Source: Rosellinia necatrix
Taxonomy: Eukaryota; Ascomycota; Sordariomycetes; Xylariales; Xylariaceae
DNA: 64,000 nt
Assembly (NCBI GenBank): GCA_021209875.1
Contig: JAGYVD010000004.1
Coordinates: 2,852,001-2,916,000, forward strand
Reading direction: 5' to 3'
Part shown: piece after piece, positions 33,367-45,426 of the stretch
How positions within the stretch are numbered: position 1 is the first letter of the stretch
Layout of the letters: each line of letters starts with the position of its first letter
The notes under the pieces: model-generated
The model's database searches: none
The model's input: only the letters and a program-made list of their open reading frames with translations
What the model was told of the DNA's origin: nothing
Position numbers and translations under genes: made by a program

Positions 33367-36300
33367 GTTGGGCTTCTTCGCTCTCAAAATTCGGTAGTTA
33401 TTAAGACACTTTGATCAATCAACCGAGTCGAGAATCAAATGAAGACGCTAGGTTATATATCCCGAGATACACCGCACACGAGCATAGATAGAATAGAATC
33501 AACGATGCAACGAAAACCAACTTCCCGCACCGACATAGGTAACACGCCTCCATCTGTCAGGCCACTTACTTATATACTACATATTCGGCCACCGTGCAAT
33601 GGGGATGAATGGCGGGCACCGCATCCTCGGATTCGCTTTTATGGACCCTTACAGGGTCCCATATGCATCACGACCGGTCTCCATCCTTCGGTAGGCTCTT
33701 CTGTTGCCAATCATTATCTCGTTGGGAGAGCAAGGTAGACGAGATAAGTAAGGTCACAGCTGATGGCTTCGTCTATTTCAGCGGAGAAACCCGGATCCTT
33801 CCTTCACCACCCTCCGGCGCGACCCTCCGGCCGATGGCGCCGCCTCTTCCCCTTCTTCGCGAATGCTGCAGATTGTGGTGTAAGCGAGTTCTTTTTTTTT
33901 TAAAAAAAAAAAAAGTTGCTTACGGTGGGAAGGCTGGGATATGCCAGATGTGCATTGTCTATCCCTTTGGATAGCTCGTCTCAGGATACCACGAACAAGT
34001 GATTCTGCGGAGATAGGATATACGCTCGACACATCCACATCCCACATGGCTGAGAGAAAGATGGGACGTGGGACGGGATGATGACTCCATACCTACCCCA
34101 CAGGCCCCTAGACCGAAGCGGTGGTGTTACGCCGGAGCCGTGCATTGTGCATCTCTATCACGCCCATAACGGGAATGGCCCGCGAGCCAAGAAGTGATAT
34201 TCTGGTATTAGACTATAAACGGTTTCTGCATCCAATTTCTTTTTTTTTTTTTTATCTTTTTAAACGAGAGGTAATCGCGAGGTAAACGCGAGGTATACGA
34301 TACGACCGTGCTTTTCAGCATCTCTATCAGGTATCCCAGCCTACCCACCACCACACCCCGGATGGGGGCTGTCAGGATTGTCTTGGCGCGCCTGGCTAAA
34401 CTTTCCGTAGGGCGGTGCATGGTTGGCCAGGATCTTGACGGGACCAACAGTTCGCTTATATAAGCATATACGGGTGCCACAACGACAACGCTCGCATTCT
34501 CGGATGGATTTTGGTGAGAAATGAACCACGTTGTCAAGTTGTGAAGGGAGAATATATGTGAGATAGATAGATAGTATCTTTGGTAAAGTCTGAGTGTGCT
34601 ACTAGTTTAATATACCTTACTCTAGTGGAAAGTAGGCCGTTCATTGACGTACTGGAAAAACGTATCAGATGGATCTTACAGCATACTAGCGATAGTATGA
34701 AGGACATGACAAGGCCTGCAGTACGTCCATACAAAATGGGTAACGGTGTTTGGAATGAAACTAAGAAATAATCATTTCCGGGGCGTTCAACAAGGCATAA
34801 TACAACGCCAGTGCGGGTGTCTCGGGAATAGAACTTCGCATATAGCAGATTGAACTGATCCATACTTGAAACTCTAGCTTGGGACGTTGTACCGAGCCAG
34901 GACTGTGTTTTGTTCATGATATCGTATCATCGCTTACTCTAACACGGACGAAATTAGCACGCAGACGCCGTGTAAGCTGATGAACACATATCGGGAAATC
35001 CTTTGGGGAAACACTGCGGAAAACGCGCCGCAGTGGTGGCTGGCATAGGTATGAATAGATGGGGGTAGATAAATAGGAAGTACCTAAGTACCGACGGGTA
35101 GGATGGCGTAAAAAAAAGGAACCGGGGTGGGAATCGAACACCAGGTCTTCCATTGGAAGCCTCACAAATCTGATCCTCAGAAAGATACATCGCAAGATAG
35201 TCTGCGCAGCATGCAACACCACCCCAATATGGCTCACAGCAGGGAAATAATTACTTCCAAGGCAAAAGGAGAAAAAAACAAAGGCCATACGTTCATTATG
35301 GATAAAATTTACAAAAAAGCTAGATCGGGGCGTCCCCCAATCTTACGAAAAACCACACGGTCGATGAATTCTAGATGTCCAGTTACGGGTAGGCCATTTA
35401 AATTCCCCGCTCCAATTCGGAAATCATCTTTGCAGTTGTTTCATAGCCATCGAGTCACCCAGGATGCGTCCTATGTTGCGGGGTCGGCTTGTTGGAAACT
35501 CGGCGCATTTTAATCACCTATATAGGGCATGCCAGAGGCTGGTAGTTTTGCCGCCACTTCGGCCAACCGCTACCTCCTGGCAGTTGCCACCCACTATGTC
35601 TGTGCGTGTGTTAGTGAGTAGAGGTACCCAAGTACCTACCTCTTATCTTCTCAAAGCCGACGATGCCTACTTGCCTTAGCTACCTACCTACCTACCTAAT
35701 GACTGATAGATAGGTGCTCACATACCTTCCGAGGCTCTGTTTTCCAAGCTCTGTACCTAGCTATCCCAGTCTCATTGAGTGGTAGACTCGTAGATCGAAA
35801 ATACCCAACGCAAGTCGAACAAAACAACTACTGGTGTGATCTACACAAACACGTATTTGTATCATTCAACTTGGGAAATTCCAACCGCCCAAAATTTAAC
35901 TTGGGAAGTTTTAATTTCAATACAGAATTAGGGGGACAGCCTAAATACCCAGGATTCGACCGGATCATCGCTATTCCGATCCGTGACTGACCAAAGGTCA
36001 AGTATCCAATCACCAACGTCGACAAGGAACCAATGGATCTGGCTATCCAGGCGATTCACACCACCGTGACTGACACCCAATGTATGGGGCATTTGGGGGC
36101 AAGTTGACTTAATTATCACAATGTGGCCGTATCATTCCATTTACTCTTCAGCCAGGTACAGCCAACGTTCAAATATATTACACCGGTCCTCTGCGAGAGG
36201 AGAGAAGCAAATCTATCCGGTTTTCGTCCACCTAGGAAACCACAATCCCGTCTTGGTGTCTACCAGAGCCTACTAGGGATAGTCGCTAGGAATAAATTTT

Positions 36301-36673
36301 CCGAATCCGAGGCGAACGCCATCTCCATGGCCATCCAACCAACATCTGCTTCGTTTCCCCTTCTTCATCCCCGCCCATAATCCACATACATTAACATCGA
36401 TTCCAATCATTGACATCAACCCGAGTTCAAGAGAAACAAGCAACGTCAAAACGCCAACAAGCGCTAACCCAATCAGTGACATAAGAAAGGCAACAACGAC
36501 AGTAAAGTAAGAAAAGCGTGCTGATCAACGGTCAGTCCAAATATCCGAGACAAGCGAAACGCAAGGTACCGAGACGGGCATAGATAGGGGGACCTTACCC
36601 ACGAGCAGCAAACCGGCGAAGCCGTCCATCCATCCATCCATCCATCCATCATCATCATCAACCGTCATCATTC
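33367..36673. other. gene-poor region, 3.3 kb
   Basis: No supported gene. Landmarks: a T10/A12 inverted run at about 33890-33914, a T14 run near 34239, a CCTA/TAGG repeat at about 35628-35700, and (CCAT)n followed by (CAT)n at about 36624-36660. A tRNA-like box B sequence near 35130 was examined and rejected. Several short frames are present but none shows family motifs. Confidence 0.5.
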
Positions 36674-37204
36674 TCACGGCCTAGTCTCCTTCCCCCCCCT
36701 CACCTCTCTCTCCTTCTCCTCCTCCTCGCCCTCCTCGCCGCCCCCCTCTTGCGCGAGCTGCTCCTCGAGCCTCGCGCGCATCTCCTCGGCGCGCGCGCGG
36801 CGGCGGGCCTCGGCGCGGCGCCGCCAGGCCTCCCGGCGCTCGCCGAGCAGGTAGGGCGCGGCGCGGGCGACGGCGACGAGGCCCGCGAGGCCGAGCCGCA
36901 GGTGGGCCGCGGCCGCGCCGAAGTGTTCGCGGGTCTCGCGCAGCGCGCCGCGCGCGATTGTCGCCCGCTTGCGCGCCAGGTACGCGCGCTCCGCGCGCTC
37001 CGCCCGCGCGTGCTCGTCCGACGCCCTCCGCCGCGCCTCCGATAGCATGTCCATCGTCCCGTTCGACTTCTGCCGCGCGTGGCCGCCCATGAACGCCGTC
37101 GTCGTCGTCGTCATCATCATCATCGCTGTCGCCGGGGACACCGACGACGGCTTCTCGGTGGCGGCGGCGGCGCCGTCCATGTTATCTCTGCTGGCTTTCG
37201 CCAT
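36674..37204 (-). CDS. hypothetical Ala/Arg/Glu-rich coiled-coil protein
   Basis: A 176-aa single-exon frame from the ATG at 37204. The N-terminus is Ser/Thr/Met-rich, with MMMM and TTTTT runs. From about residue 50 there is a long, highly charged helical region (EARRRASDEHARAERAERAY) and, after a less charged stretch (GLAGLVAVARAAPYLLGE), a second Arg/Glu-rich helix ending in a poly-Glu tail. Third codon positions are strongly GC-biased compared with flanking DNA, which supports coding, although high GC alone also lengthens chance frames. No family is recognised. Confidence 0.5.
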   Translation of the reverse strand: MAKASRDNMDGAAAATEKPSSVSPATAMMMMTTTTTAFMGGHARQKSNGTMDMLSEARRRASDEHARAERAERAYLARKRATIARGALRETREHFGAAAAHLRLGLAGLVAVARAAPYLLGERREAWRRRAEARRRARAEEMRARLEEQLAQEGGGEEGEEEEKEREVRGGKETRP

Positions 37205-38331
37205 TTCTTCTCCCCACCCCCCCTTTTTTTTTTTCTTTACCCGTCGCTGGATCTGTTGTGCTTGCTCGCTTGCGCATGCGCACGTGTGTGTGTACGTGCG
37301 TATAAGGCTGACTCAAGGGTGTGTGTAGTAGATGTTTTGCGCGCGGATCGTTCAATACCACCTCCAGTGCCGCCCTGTTAGCCGGTTGGTCGGTCGGGTG
37401 TGGTCGTTGGCAACCGGGTGGTTAGGGGGGCGGCGCGGGGGAGAAGGAGGGGGGTTATAGTCACATAAATAAACAATGGCAGGGAACAGGCCTGCTTGAT
37501 AGGCGAACGGGAGGAAGGGGGAAACAAAAAACAACAACAACAACAATGCGATGCGACGGTAAATCCGAACCATCGCTTACCAAGGTCTGCCGAGAAACGC
37601 CACCCGCCCCTGACACGGCTCACTATGCGACAACGGCGCGCGCATGACGACTGCGAGCGAACGAACAAACGAACAAACGAACGAGCCACCACCCCCCCCG
37701 CGTTCCCGATCGCGATATATCCCTGAACCATGATCAAACAGACCGCCATCCGACCCGGTTCTCCCGGCCCGGCACCCATCACCACGGCGACTGAACGCCG
37801 CTCACCCTAATTTCTCTCGCCTTCATGCACAATGACACAAACCCCGGCAGCGAACGATCCAAGCATCCGGGTATGACCAGCCGGTTGGCCGCGGTGGGTA
37901 CACTACGTTCGTCGTTCTGCACGTCTTCTGCACATATTCTGGGAAATCTTACGTTTCGCTTGTTACGCCATAGTGTACCTGGTCTCGCATGAAACATCAT
38001 TTCGATGCGGTGGGGTCGAGTCATGCTGTGGGGGCTTTTCGCATCATGGGCAGGCTTGGCCCGTCGCCTGGAAGTGGTCAGTTCAACCATTCTTGGTTAG
38101 GCTTCACCTGAAATGTTGACAATTGCAGGGAGGCGGCCGGTCCCGTTTCCGCAGGCAGGTCTCCCGAAATCGGTATTTTCAAAACAAAGCTGATGTTATT
38201 ATGTACAGGACCAGTTTACCACAATGACGGATACTCTACGCCCAAACGCTCAATGCCCACTACCCACGAAAAAAAAAAAAAAAAAAAACAAAAAAGACAC
38301 AAAAGTGAAAGAAGAAGAAAAGAAGAACTAT
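37205..38331. other. intergenic, no gene seen
   Basis: Divergent-side flank of the coiled-coil gene and 3' flank of the interrupted gene to the right. It contains (GAAC/CAAAC)n near 37660-37690 and a run of 20 A near 38271-38290. No coding feature is supported. Confidence 0.5.
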
Positions 38332-39408
38332 TTAGGGGCTTCGGTACCTAGGTGGGGTGAAGAGCTCGCTTATCCTGTGCATTGGGAATTGGTGTTGGCC
38401 CGCCAACGCAAGTTCCGCCATCATCCGGGTCCTCGGCCAATTAGTCTTTCTTCCTCTGACAATGCTATAGTGTTTGCTGTCCACACTGAACCCGTCCCCG
38501 CGGTCCTCGCCGATTATGTCGACGACCTCGACATCTCTCCACCCCGAGATGAGCAATAAATCGCAGATGACCCTTAGCTTCCTCCGCCTGCCCGCCGCGG
38601 CATCGAACCGCTGCCGCTTCGCGGCGCCCGGCTCTCTCCTCTCTTCCACCCCCACTAGGAAGTGGATTATGGCCCCGTTTCGCGCCGCGAACCAGAGAGC
38701 GCTCGGGATCGCGAGCGGGAACCGGAAAAGGTACGGGGTCGCCAGGTTCACGACGTGATCGAAGCTGTCCGCCAGTATCCTGTCGAATACGAACCCCCAC
38801 GTCGCCGGATCTCGGTTCAGATCCAAATCCGGGCCGTCGTCGGCCAGCCCTCTTATGTACGATTTCGCGGTGCTCATGGTCGTCACGTGGATGACGCCTT
38901 TGTGTTCAAGCATTGCCTTTGGAAACCACGTATAGCCGCCGGAGTTGAATTCAAGTATCTCCTTCGCCCCGCGTAGGTGGCGCTCCTAGTAACCATAAAT
39001 GCTGGTGAGTTCGGCTTCCGATATCGTTTGAGGGTCGATGAAGTGGAAACGGCCGAGGCCCGGGTAGAGGGCCATATGCAAGGCCGCTGCGGTTTTATAC
39101 TCGCGTGACAGCCCCGACTGATCAGGCCGGAAAGTGGAAGGTATACGACTATTCCACGATTGAACAATCGAGAACGGTGGGGGGAGCGAGCTCCGAACAA
39201 CCGGAGGATCAATAGGCAGGGCCGGCGGAGATAGGTCGAGTGGTACAGCAGTCGGTGTTGAGTCCACGAGGAGTTCCTGGGATTCCGGCACGTCCGAGAT
39301 CCACAGAGTGAGACGCGTGTGATCGCACCTTTTCGTGTTCTTTCGGGCGTCCAGCCGCAAATCATCCCAACTACCAATTGTGGAACAAAAGCCACTCACC
39401 GACGACAT
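38332..39408 (-). pseudogene. unknown protein gene interrupted by one in-frame TAG
   Basis: One continuous reading frame of 359 codons from the ATG at 39408 to the stop at 38332, broken only by TAG at 38988-38986 (codon 141). Upstream of the stop the frame reads YPGLGRFHFIDPQTISEAEL; downstream it continues ERHLRGAKEILEFNSGGY, then WFPKAMLEHKGVIHVTTMS. Both halves have protein-like composition and the same frame. No GT-AG pair within about 130 bases of the stop would remove it and keep the frame. Alternatives are a true nonsense mutation, a sequencing error, or two separate genes, the second starting at ATG 38913 (193 aa). The family is not recognised. Confidence 0.55.
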
Positions 39409-40361
39409 GTTGTTAAATTCCTCAGAGCCGACTCGGGAGATGGAAACGTGTTACTCGCTGGATTTGAAATTAGACGAACTGGTTGTGATTGCGATACTTA
39501 ATGGGCGAATTTAATGCCAAGGTAAGGCACAAGGGGTTGCAATTGCGACGATTTTTCATCAAGGTAATATTGAAATGATACCGATGTGGGTTTGCTGACT
39601 CTTGTTATTCTTGTTAATACCCTCGGATGGGTTATTTGAATGGCAAGTTGATAAATATCGGGAACGGGTGCGATATCTATTCAGATACCTAGCAAACCAA
39701 GCATGACATCTTCGAGGAGGGGCACTTTTGGAAGTGGACGTAGGAAGGATGGTGCGGTATGAACTAGGAAAAACCATCTATCAATCCATTGGGTAAGTCC
39801 GTCTTAAATTCTCAGATGTAGCTACTTACTTTACACGAAGTTTATGTAAATGCTGGCTTGCCATTGCCATTTCTTGGGGACATTGAGCTGATTACGCTGT
39901 GTATGACATAGCTAGAAACCAATACGCTTGAAGGCAAGTAACACCGTGCATGAGTTCCTGCCGTAGTTGGAACGCCCTGGAATGTTACATGATGAATATT
40001 ACCGAGGCCAGATCTTTAGACAGCCGATCACAAAGGCACTATGCGTTCTTTTCTGGACTGCCCAGCTGCCTTGCTTTTGTCCATTCATCAACCCACTAAC
40101 GATCAATGAAAAAAAAGTAGTACGGCGGCACAATACCGAAAACCAACATAATCTATCTGGTTAAATATACCTAGGGCTATTTTCTATCCGAAGTTTGACG
40201 CGTCACGACCGCTCTGACAAGCTCTGGTAGATATCATCACGCTCTCAGCCATCGTGTATTCTTCGGCCCCCCATAACATCACATCATCCCCAAGAAGCTC
40301 TCCGTTTTGGGCAAACTCTGTCGTGGCGACGATAGCGACCTACTACCACCATGTTCTGGGG
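39409..40361. other. intergenic, no gene seen
   Basis: Lies between the interrupted gene and the orphan gene at 40362. No motif-bearing frame, tRNA or repeat of note. Confidence 0.5.
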
Positions 40362-41039
40362 TTACTCATCCTCCCAAACCATGCTTTCAACATCCTCCGA
40401 GTTCGAGCACTCGCTACAGTAGATGTCGGACTCGAGCATATTGGAGCCGGAAGAGAGGATGTTAGAGTCGGGAATATTGGCGTCGACCGAGGGGACGACT
40501 AGGCAGGGGATATCGGTGGCATTGGTGACGTGTCTCAAATTCGACGGCCTGTTTTCCATTGTGCTGGCCTGGCCGCTACCACATTCCCAACGGCGCTGTA
40601 AATATGCTCTCGGTCCCCTCTGCCCCGAGCTCTCGTGATGCCGGCAGAATTTCATGGTGTGCTGGTCCAACTTCTCGATGATCTGACGGATGGCTTCGGA
40701 GAGCCGGTACATCAAGCGGGCGCCGATAGGGTGGGACCAGATCTCCTCGACGCTCTCGAACTGCGTCTGCTGCGTGTACTCGCTCTCAACCACCTCCTTG
40801 CCGCGTTTTATTCGCAGCAGCAGCTCTACGGGGCGCGGCGGCGGCGCTAGCTGGGGTCTTGACTCGCTCTGGGGTCGGTATCCCATGTGGTTGTTTATAC
40901 TTTGTAGGGCCGACGTGAGGTCGACCCAGACGATCTCGTACCGCGCCCTGACTCGCTTGTAGCTATTGACTATTCGTCGGGCGCCGTTTGAGTCGACTGC
41001 GCTGCATAACCGGTTTTCTCCCGGCTGGTTCGCCTGCAT
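40362..41039 (-). CDS. hypothetical protein, unknown family
   Basis: Frame of 225 aa from the ATG at 41039 (MQANQPGENR). The open frame extends 9 codons further to a GTG, and a GTGAGC donor-like site just upstream (about 41068) leaves room for an earlier exon. Content: YKRVRARYEIVWVDLTSALQ, a Pro-rich segment, VELLLRIKRGKEVVESEY, then VEEIWSHPIGARLMYRLSEA and a helical stretch IRQIIEKLDQHTMKFCRHH, and an acidic Ser-rich tail. No signal peptide or membrane span. The mixed, non-repetitive composition favours a real gene. Function unknown. Confidence 0.5.
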   Translation of the reverse strand: MQANQPGENRLCSAVDSNGARRIVNSYKRVRARYEIVWVDLTSALQSINNHMGYRPQSESRPQLAPPPRPVELLLRIKRGKEVVESEYTQQTQFESVEEIWSHPIGARLMYRLSEAIRQIIEKLDQHTMKFCRHHESSGQRGPRAYLQRRWECGSGQASTMENRPSNLRHVTNATDIPCLVVPSVDANIPDSNILSSGSNMLESDIYCSECSNSEDVESMVWEDE

Positions 41040-43126
41040 CTCACTTTTATTTCCTCCTCGGCTCACCTAGCCAGGATTTCTGGTCGAAGAAGGACCGTGT
41101 TTCGCCTCCACGGGCGTGGATGAAGGCAGCTTCCGCTTTGGCAGTATAGCCTTTGGCACCCGCGTTATTTTTCCAACACTCGTTTTTCTCTCAAGTAGAT
41201 GTGCGTGTGGGAGAGAGTATACATGATGTGTGAAATGAGACTACGAAACGAAATAGGTCTGTATATGGTGAAAGTATACAAAGGATATAACGCCAGGATA
41301 TGGTTTGAAGTAGCGGATGTTGTTGTATTGGGGGAAAAGGTCTTGGGACCAGACCATCCAGTGGGCAGCTAATTTATATAAGAGACCAACCTCTGCCTTC
41401 CCAGTGTTTTTACACAAAATGTACCTTCCCCTTGTACTTACTCGTAGAGATAGCGCAACTCACATTTATTAGCTAATGTCAGTTCATACACAGCTCTAAA
41501 GAGTCTATTCGGGCCGAAGCTTTTGGACAAACTATGCTGCTGGCCTTGAATCTTCTTCTAGCATGACGAGATGGAGCTACATCGTCAGAAGGAGAACTTA
41601 CAAGATTGACTACTACACGGTGCTTGAGACGACCCAGTCGTATGACGCGATAATCAGTGGCTACGCTACAGCATAGATCTAGAGGAGTACTGCTGTGTAT
41701 GAGAACTATAGACCACCTTCATCTCGCAGGAGAACCGGAAATCGGCGATATTGGATCTTTACTCTACACTGCTGCCTCCTATCTGCGGCTTAGCTACTTG
41801 TCACGGGTGGCCGCATTTCACACTAGGGAGACCATTCTGTAACCATGGGCATTGGTGAACAAAACTCCGAGATCTTCAAAGTTTATGTATTATAAATGCT
41901 AGTAAAACTCATCTCCGTGATATCTTTTCGATTTGGTACCGAGATACAATCACACGCCGTGAAGCTATCGGCTAACAGAGTTCAATATCTAAGACAGTGC
42001 GGCGATACAGCAGAGTGACGTGGGTTTATTGGTTCGGTACGGAGCAGGAATGTATTCCAAGGCGTGGTAGCTCTTTCTCCTTTCCAGTCCCTTCTTTTCT
42101 TTTCCAAAATTTAGGTGCTGTTGAGGTTTTGTATAGTTTCATGTGGATAGGACTGACGACAACCAGGCACCCAACTTTAACTATAACAGACTGACTTCGC
42201 CTTCATGGTTCCAATAGTGATGAGCTTTGTAGCTTATTCAGAAGCATTTGATACCTCCATTTTTACCTCATCCAATCTCATGATATCGTTTAGGATTGGC
42301 CGCCTTTTGATGTTATAATGAAAAATCCTTTTCTGGATGGCATAGTTATAAGTAGTTATACCTAGATGTATTACTCGTGAGCCGCGTGACAATATAGTGG
42401 TATTGCTTTGTGTGTGTATGTAAGAGAGAATAAAAAGGGGAAGGAGGAGGGCTAGGGTGCACCTGGGTGTGTACGCTTAAAGCATTCCTTCGATCAAGCT
42501 TTCCTATGACATTTGTCTCGACTCTCACTAACCTTACATTGGAGGTCATCAAACTTAACTGCGAGGGAAACGATAGCTTACTAATTTCAGTCCTAGGCGC
42601 GATCGAACTGTGGATTATCTGCCAAGGATTATTTTGCTTAGGTAAGCAGCCCCCATGGGCCTCAACAAAAACGGTATGTAGGTAGTCGCTTGAATTTCTA
42701 TCGTGATCGACTGCTGAGGATAAGACGGTAGACTCGGTAATGCCAGATATGTATCGCGGAGGTAGGTTATATGCTTTAGGCACTAATCGATGCAATTAAA
42801 TTATTACACGTGGACACCACAAAGTCAAGCTGCTTGTAGGATTATAGAACGGTTGTGGGTATTTGTGATAGTGCAGTACACTTTAGATGAAGGAGCATCA
42901 TCCAGGACGCCCGAGACCCGTCCGGAGCACCGCGTCATGTTGACAAATCAACGTAGTGTATCGGATCCCCAAAAGTTGAGCGGCCGCCGTCTGACCAAGA
43001 TAAGCGACGAGAGTAGTAGCGAGAAAGGTACCTTCTGAGATCGTCTCAAGTGTATGATGACAATAATATCACACTAAGCTTGGGTAATTTACTATATCCT
43101 CGGGAGATAGGCTGAGTAAAACCACT
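41040..43126. other. gene-poor region, 2.1 kb
   Basis: No supported gene. The open frame 42790-43038 ends in a possible exon-like stretch (SVSDPQKLSGRRLTKISDES, donor at 43028) just upstream of the bZIP gene, but its splice phase does not fit the bZIP exon, so it was not joined. Confidence 0.5.
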
Positions 43127-44500
43127 ATGGCAGACGCGGATACGCGACTCGATGGACCACATGAACTGGCTGTGAAAAGTGCGGAGGAGGAATTGATAGT
43201 AAGACACTCCCTTACTGAGTTTACCCACAGCTACACAAGAAGGATGCAAGGCGCCGATTGATCCTAACAGTAAAACCTCGTAGCGCCGCCGGGAACGCGG
43301 GAGGCTGTCCCAGGCGCGGTTCCGACAGAGACAGGCGCAGGCATCGCGGGAGACGCAGGCGGAGAACGAGAGGCTGAGAGCGACAATCGCCGAGATCGTG
43401 ACGGCCGCGAGGCGCCGAGATGGGAACAGCCTGCTGGCGGCCATACGCGCTGCCGCGGACGTCGCCGGGGTGGACGCGTCCGACCTAATGGGACGAGATC
43501 GGCAGGAAAACAAACCCGTGACGGCGGAGCCCAAGAGCGATGAGAGGTCCGGGAGCGACGAGAGACCCGGGAGCGACAAGAGACCCGGGAGCGACGGGGG
43601 AAGGGTGCCGATCAAACCCGGAGTGCATACCAGAAGCGACACCTCACCTAGCAGACCACAATGGCTCGGAAATGAACACGAGTACTCACCGGACAGACTG
43701 GCGATGCACGCGCCCCCGCCCCAGCCCTCCGGCCGGGTCAGCCCGCGCCTCGACTACGGCATCTGGGTAGGCTCGGGGCAGCGGGTGACGAAGCCGCCGG
43801 TGGAGATCGTGCCGTTCCTGGGCGCGGGGCGGTACACGTTCGCGGGGCAGGTGTACTGGGCGTGCGCGGACTACACCATCTCCCTCTGCCGGCTGGTGAC
43901 CTCGCCGCACGCGCCGCCCTCGCCCTGGTTTGACGATAACCCCCACTCTCACTCTCGACCCACGACGACGAGTCCCCCTCGGCTGACGCCGCGCGAGGCC
44001 GAGGACCGCATCCGGGCCGTGCTGCGGCACTCGCCGCCGCTGCGCAACGTGCGGCTGGCGCAGGCGCTGGCGGAGGCGCAGCGCGCGTTCCTCGACACGG
44101 GGGCCCTCGGCGGCGACAGCCCGGCCGCCTGCGACGCCGAGATCGGCCCGCGCCTGCGCCGCGCCGTCGAGGCCGACTACCGCGCGCGCGGCGCCGACCC
44201 GGCGCCTGGATGACGCTCGCCGAGCTGGACGCCCACGTGCGCCGCCGCCTCGGCCGCGCCGCCTTCGCGCGCCTCGAGGCCGCCATCGCCGTCGCCGGCC
44301 GTGACGGCGTGGTGACGGGCATGGGCATGGGGCCGCACCCGGACCCGGATCCGGACCCGGAGACCGGGCTGTCGGACCCCAGGGAGATCGTTCGCTTGCT
44401 CATCCGGAACCTGGCTGAGAGTTACATCTGCTTCGGCGACGGCCCGAGGTGGCGCGCTGATTGCGTCACTACGCTGTTCAGCGAGACTATGGTAATGTGA
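43127..44500 (+). CDS. bZIP transcription factor, apparent -1 frameshift near the C-terminus
   Basis: Fungal bZIP regulator, nuclear. Exon 1 is 43127-43198 (MADADTRLDG through EEELI). An 85-nt intron (43199-43283) has a GTAAGA donor, a CTAAC branch site and a TAG acceptor. Exon 2 opens with the basic region RRRERGRLSQARFRQRQAQA and a short zipper (ENERLRATIAEIV). The central part holds a repeated RPGSDE/K segment; the C-terminal effector-like domain contains LDYGIWVGSGQRV and YTFAGQVYWACADYTISLC. The frame stops at 44211-44213, but a -1 frame that overlaps it (ATGA at 44210) continues MTLAELDAHVRRRLGRAAF through LIRNLAESYICFGDGPRWRAD to 44500, and looks like the rest of the same protein. It is frameshifted, misassembled, or ends early. 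Its targets are unknown, and no cluster adjoins directly. Confidence 0.78.
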
Positions 44501-45426
44501 TTTTTATTTTATCTCGGGCGTAGGGGGGAATGGACTGGGTTTCGCCAGTTTGAATCTTCTTTTGTGAAGTAATAATATGCTAGGGTTGGTGTGTGCTGGC
44601 TATGTGTCCTCCGTAATTACGTGTTCGATTGTCTGGTTTTATTAGTGGCGTGATTTCGGGTTCTTATGCCTTAGTCAACTTATTTCCTAGATAAAATGAG
44701 TATTTTACAGTCATCGTTCATGTCTAAATGTGTATAGTGGAGGGTGGTGAGTGCAAAATTACGCCTCCGTCAGCCGATTCTCCTGGAGACAGCAGTTACA
44801 GGTAGGCAGAGCTCTAGTTTACCAGACTGGACGTTTCTTGATATAGATTTCCATCGCTCTACCCATATGAGTCTGGGTAAATATACATCCCCTCAAAAAG
44901 CACGATAGAATAGCATTTAGCAAGGGCAAGGGGTAGAATGTATACTCTGCGATATCCTAATTCGCTTGAGGGTCGCAGGCGTAGGAAGGTTTGAAATCTT
45001 GGCGCGAAGCATATTGGATTTCTATTTGCTGTCCATTTGAACTAGACATAAGAGATGGAACGCGGATTATACATCACCAAAGTGGCGTCTTTGATCGCTA
45101 GCCTCAATCAGCTAACCCAAGGCTTTCTATATTGCGCACTATTGAACCCAAAGTTGAGCTACAAGGCTTGTCATAGCACGATTTTATGTCTAGGATTAAA
45201 TCAGGTTGCCGCTTATTTGTGTGTTGGTTATTCGAGGTTGTTACTGTACATTGTTCAGCTGCTGGCACGGCTTCTTACGGAGGAGAGATTTAGTACCAAA
45301 ACTACCTAGTAGGCAGAGAAGAATGAGCAGGGATTGGTGAAGTAGAGGGTCATGGCGATGATGCAACATGGAATAACCCTATAGTACAGCCAGGACTTTG
45401 CCTATGTCCAGGAGTAGGCGTGTCTG
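44501..45426. other. intergenic, no gene seen
   Basis: Convergent stretch between the bZIP gene and peptidyl-tRNA hydrolase. No coding or RNA feature is supported. Confidence 0.5.

Noticed and set aside
35105..35190. Possible minus-strand tRNA gene (GTTCGATTC box B followed by a T run)
   Set aside because: The T stem has three mismatches of five, no anticodon stem of 5 bp with a 7-base loop can be drawn, and no matching acceptor strand is found. At best a tRNA-like relic.
42937..43027. First exon of the bZIP gene (MLTNQRSVSDPQ...)
   Set aside because: All its donors leave phase 1, whereas the acceptor before the basic region needs phase 0; the exon at 43127-43198 fits exactly.
43046..43642. 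198-aa minus-strand frame rich in Leu/Pro/Ser/Arg
   Set aside because: Lies opposite the bZIP basic region and repeat; the repeated LPGL/SLPD pattern is just the complement of the RPGSD repeat.
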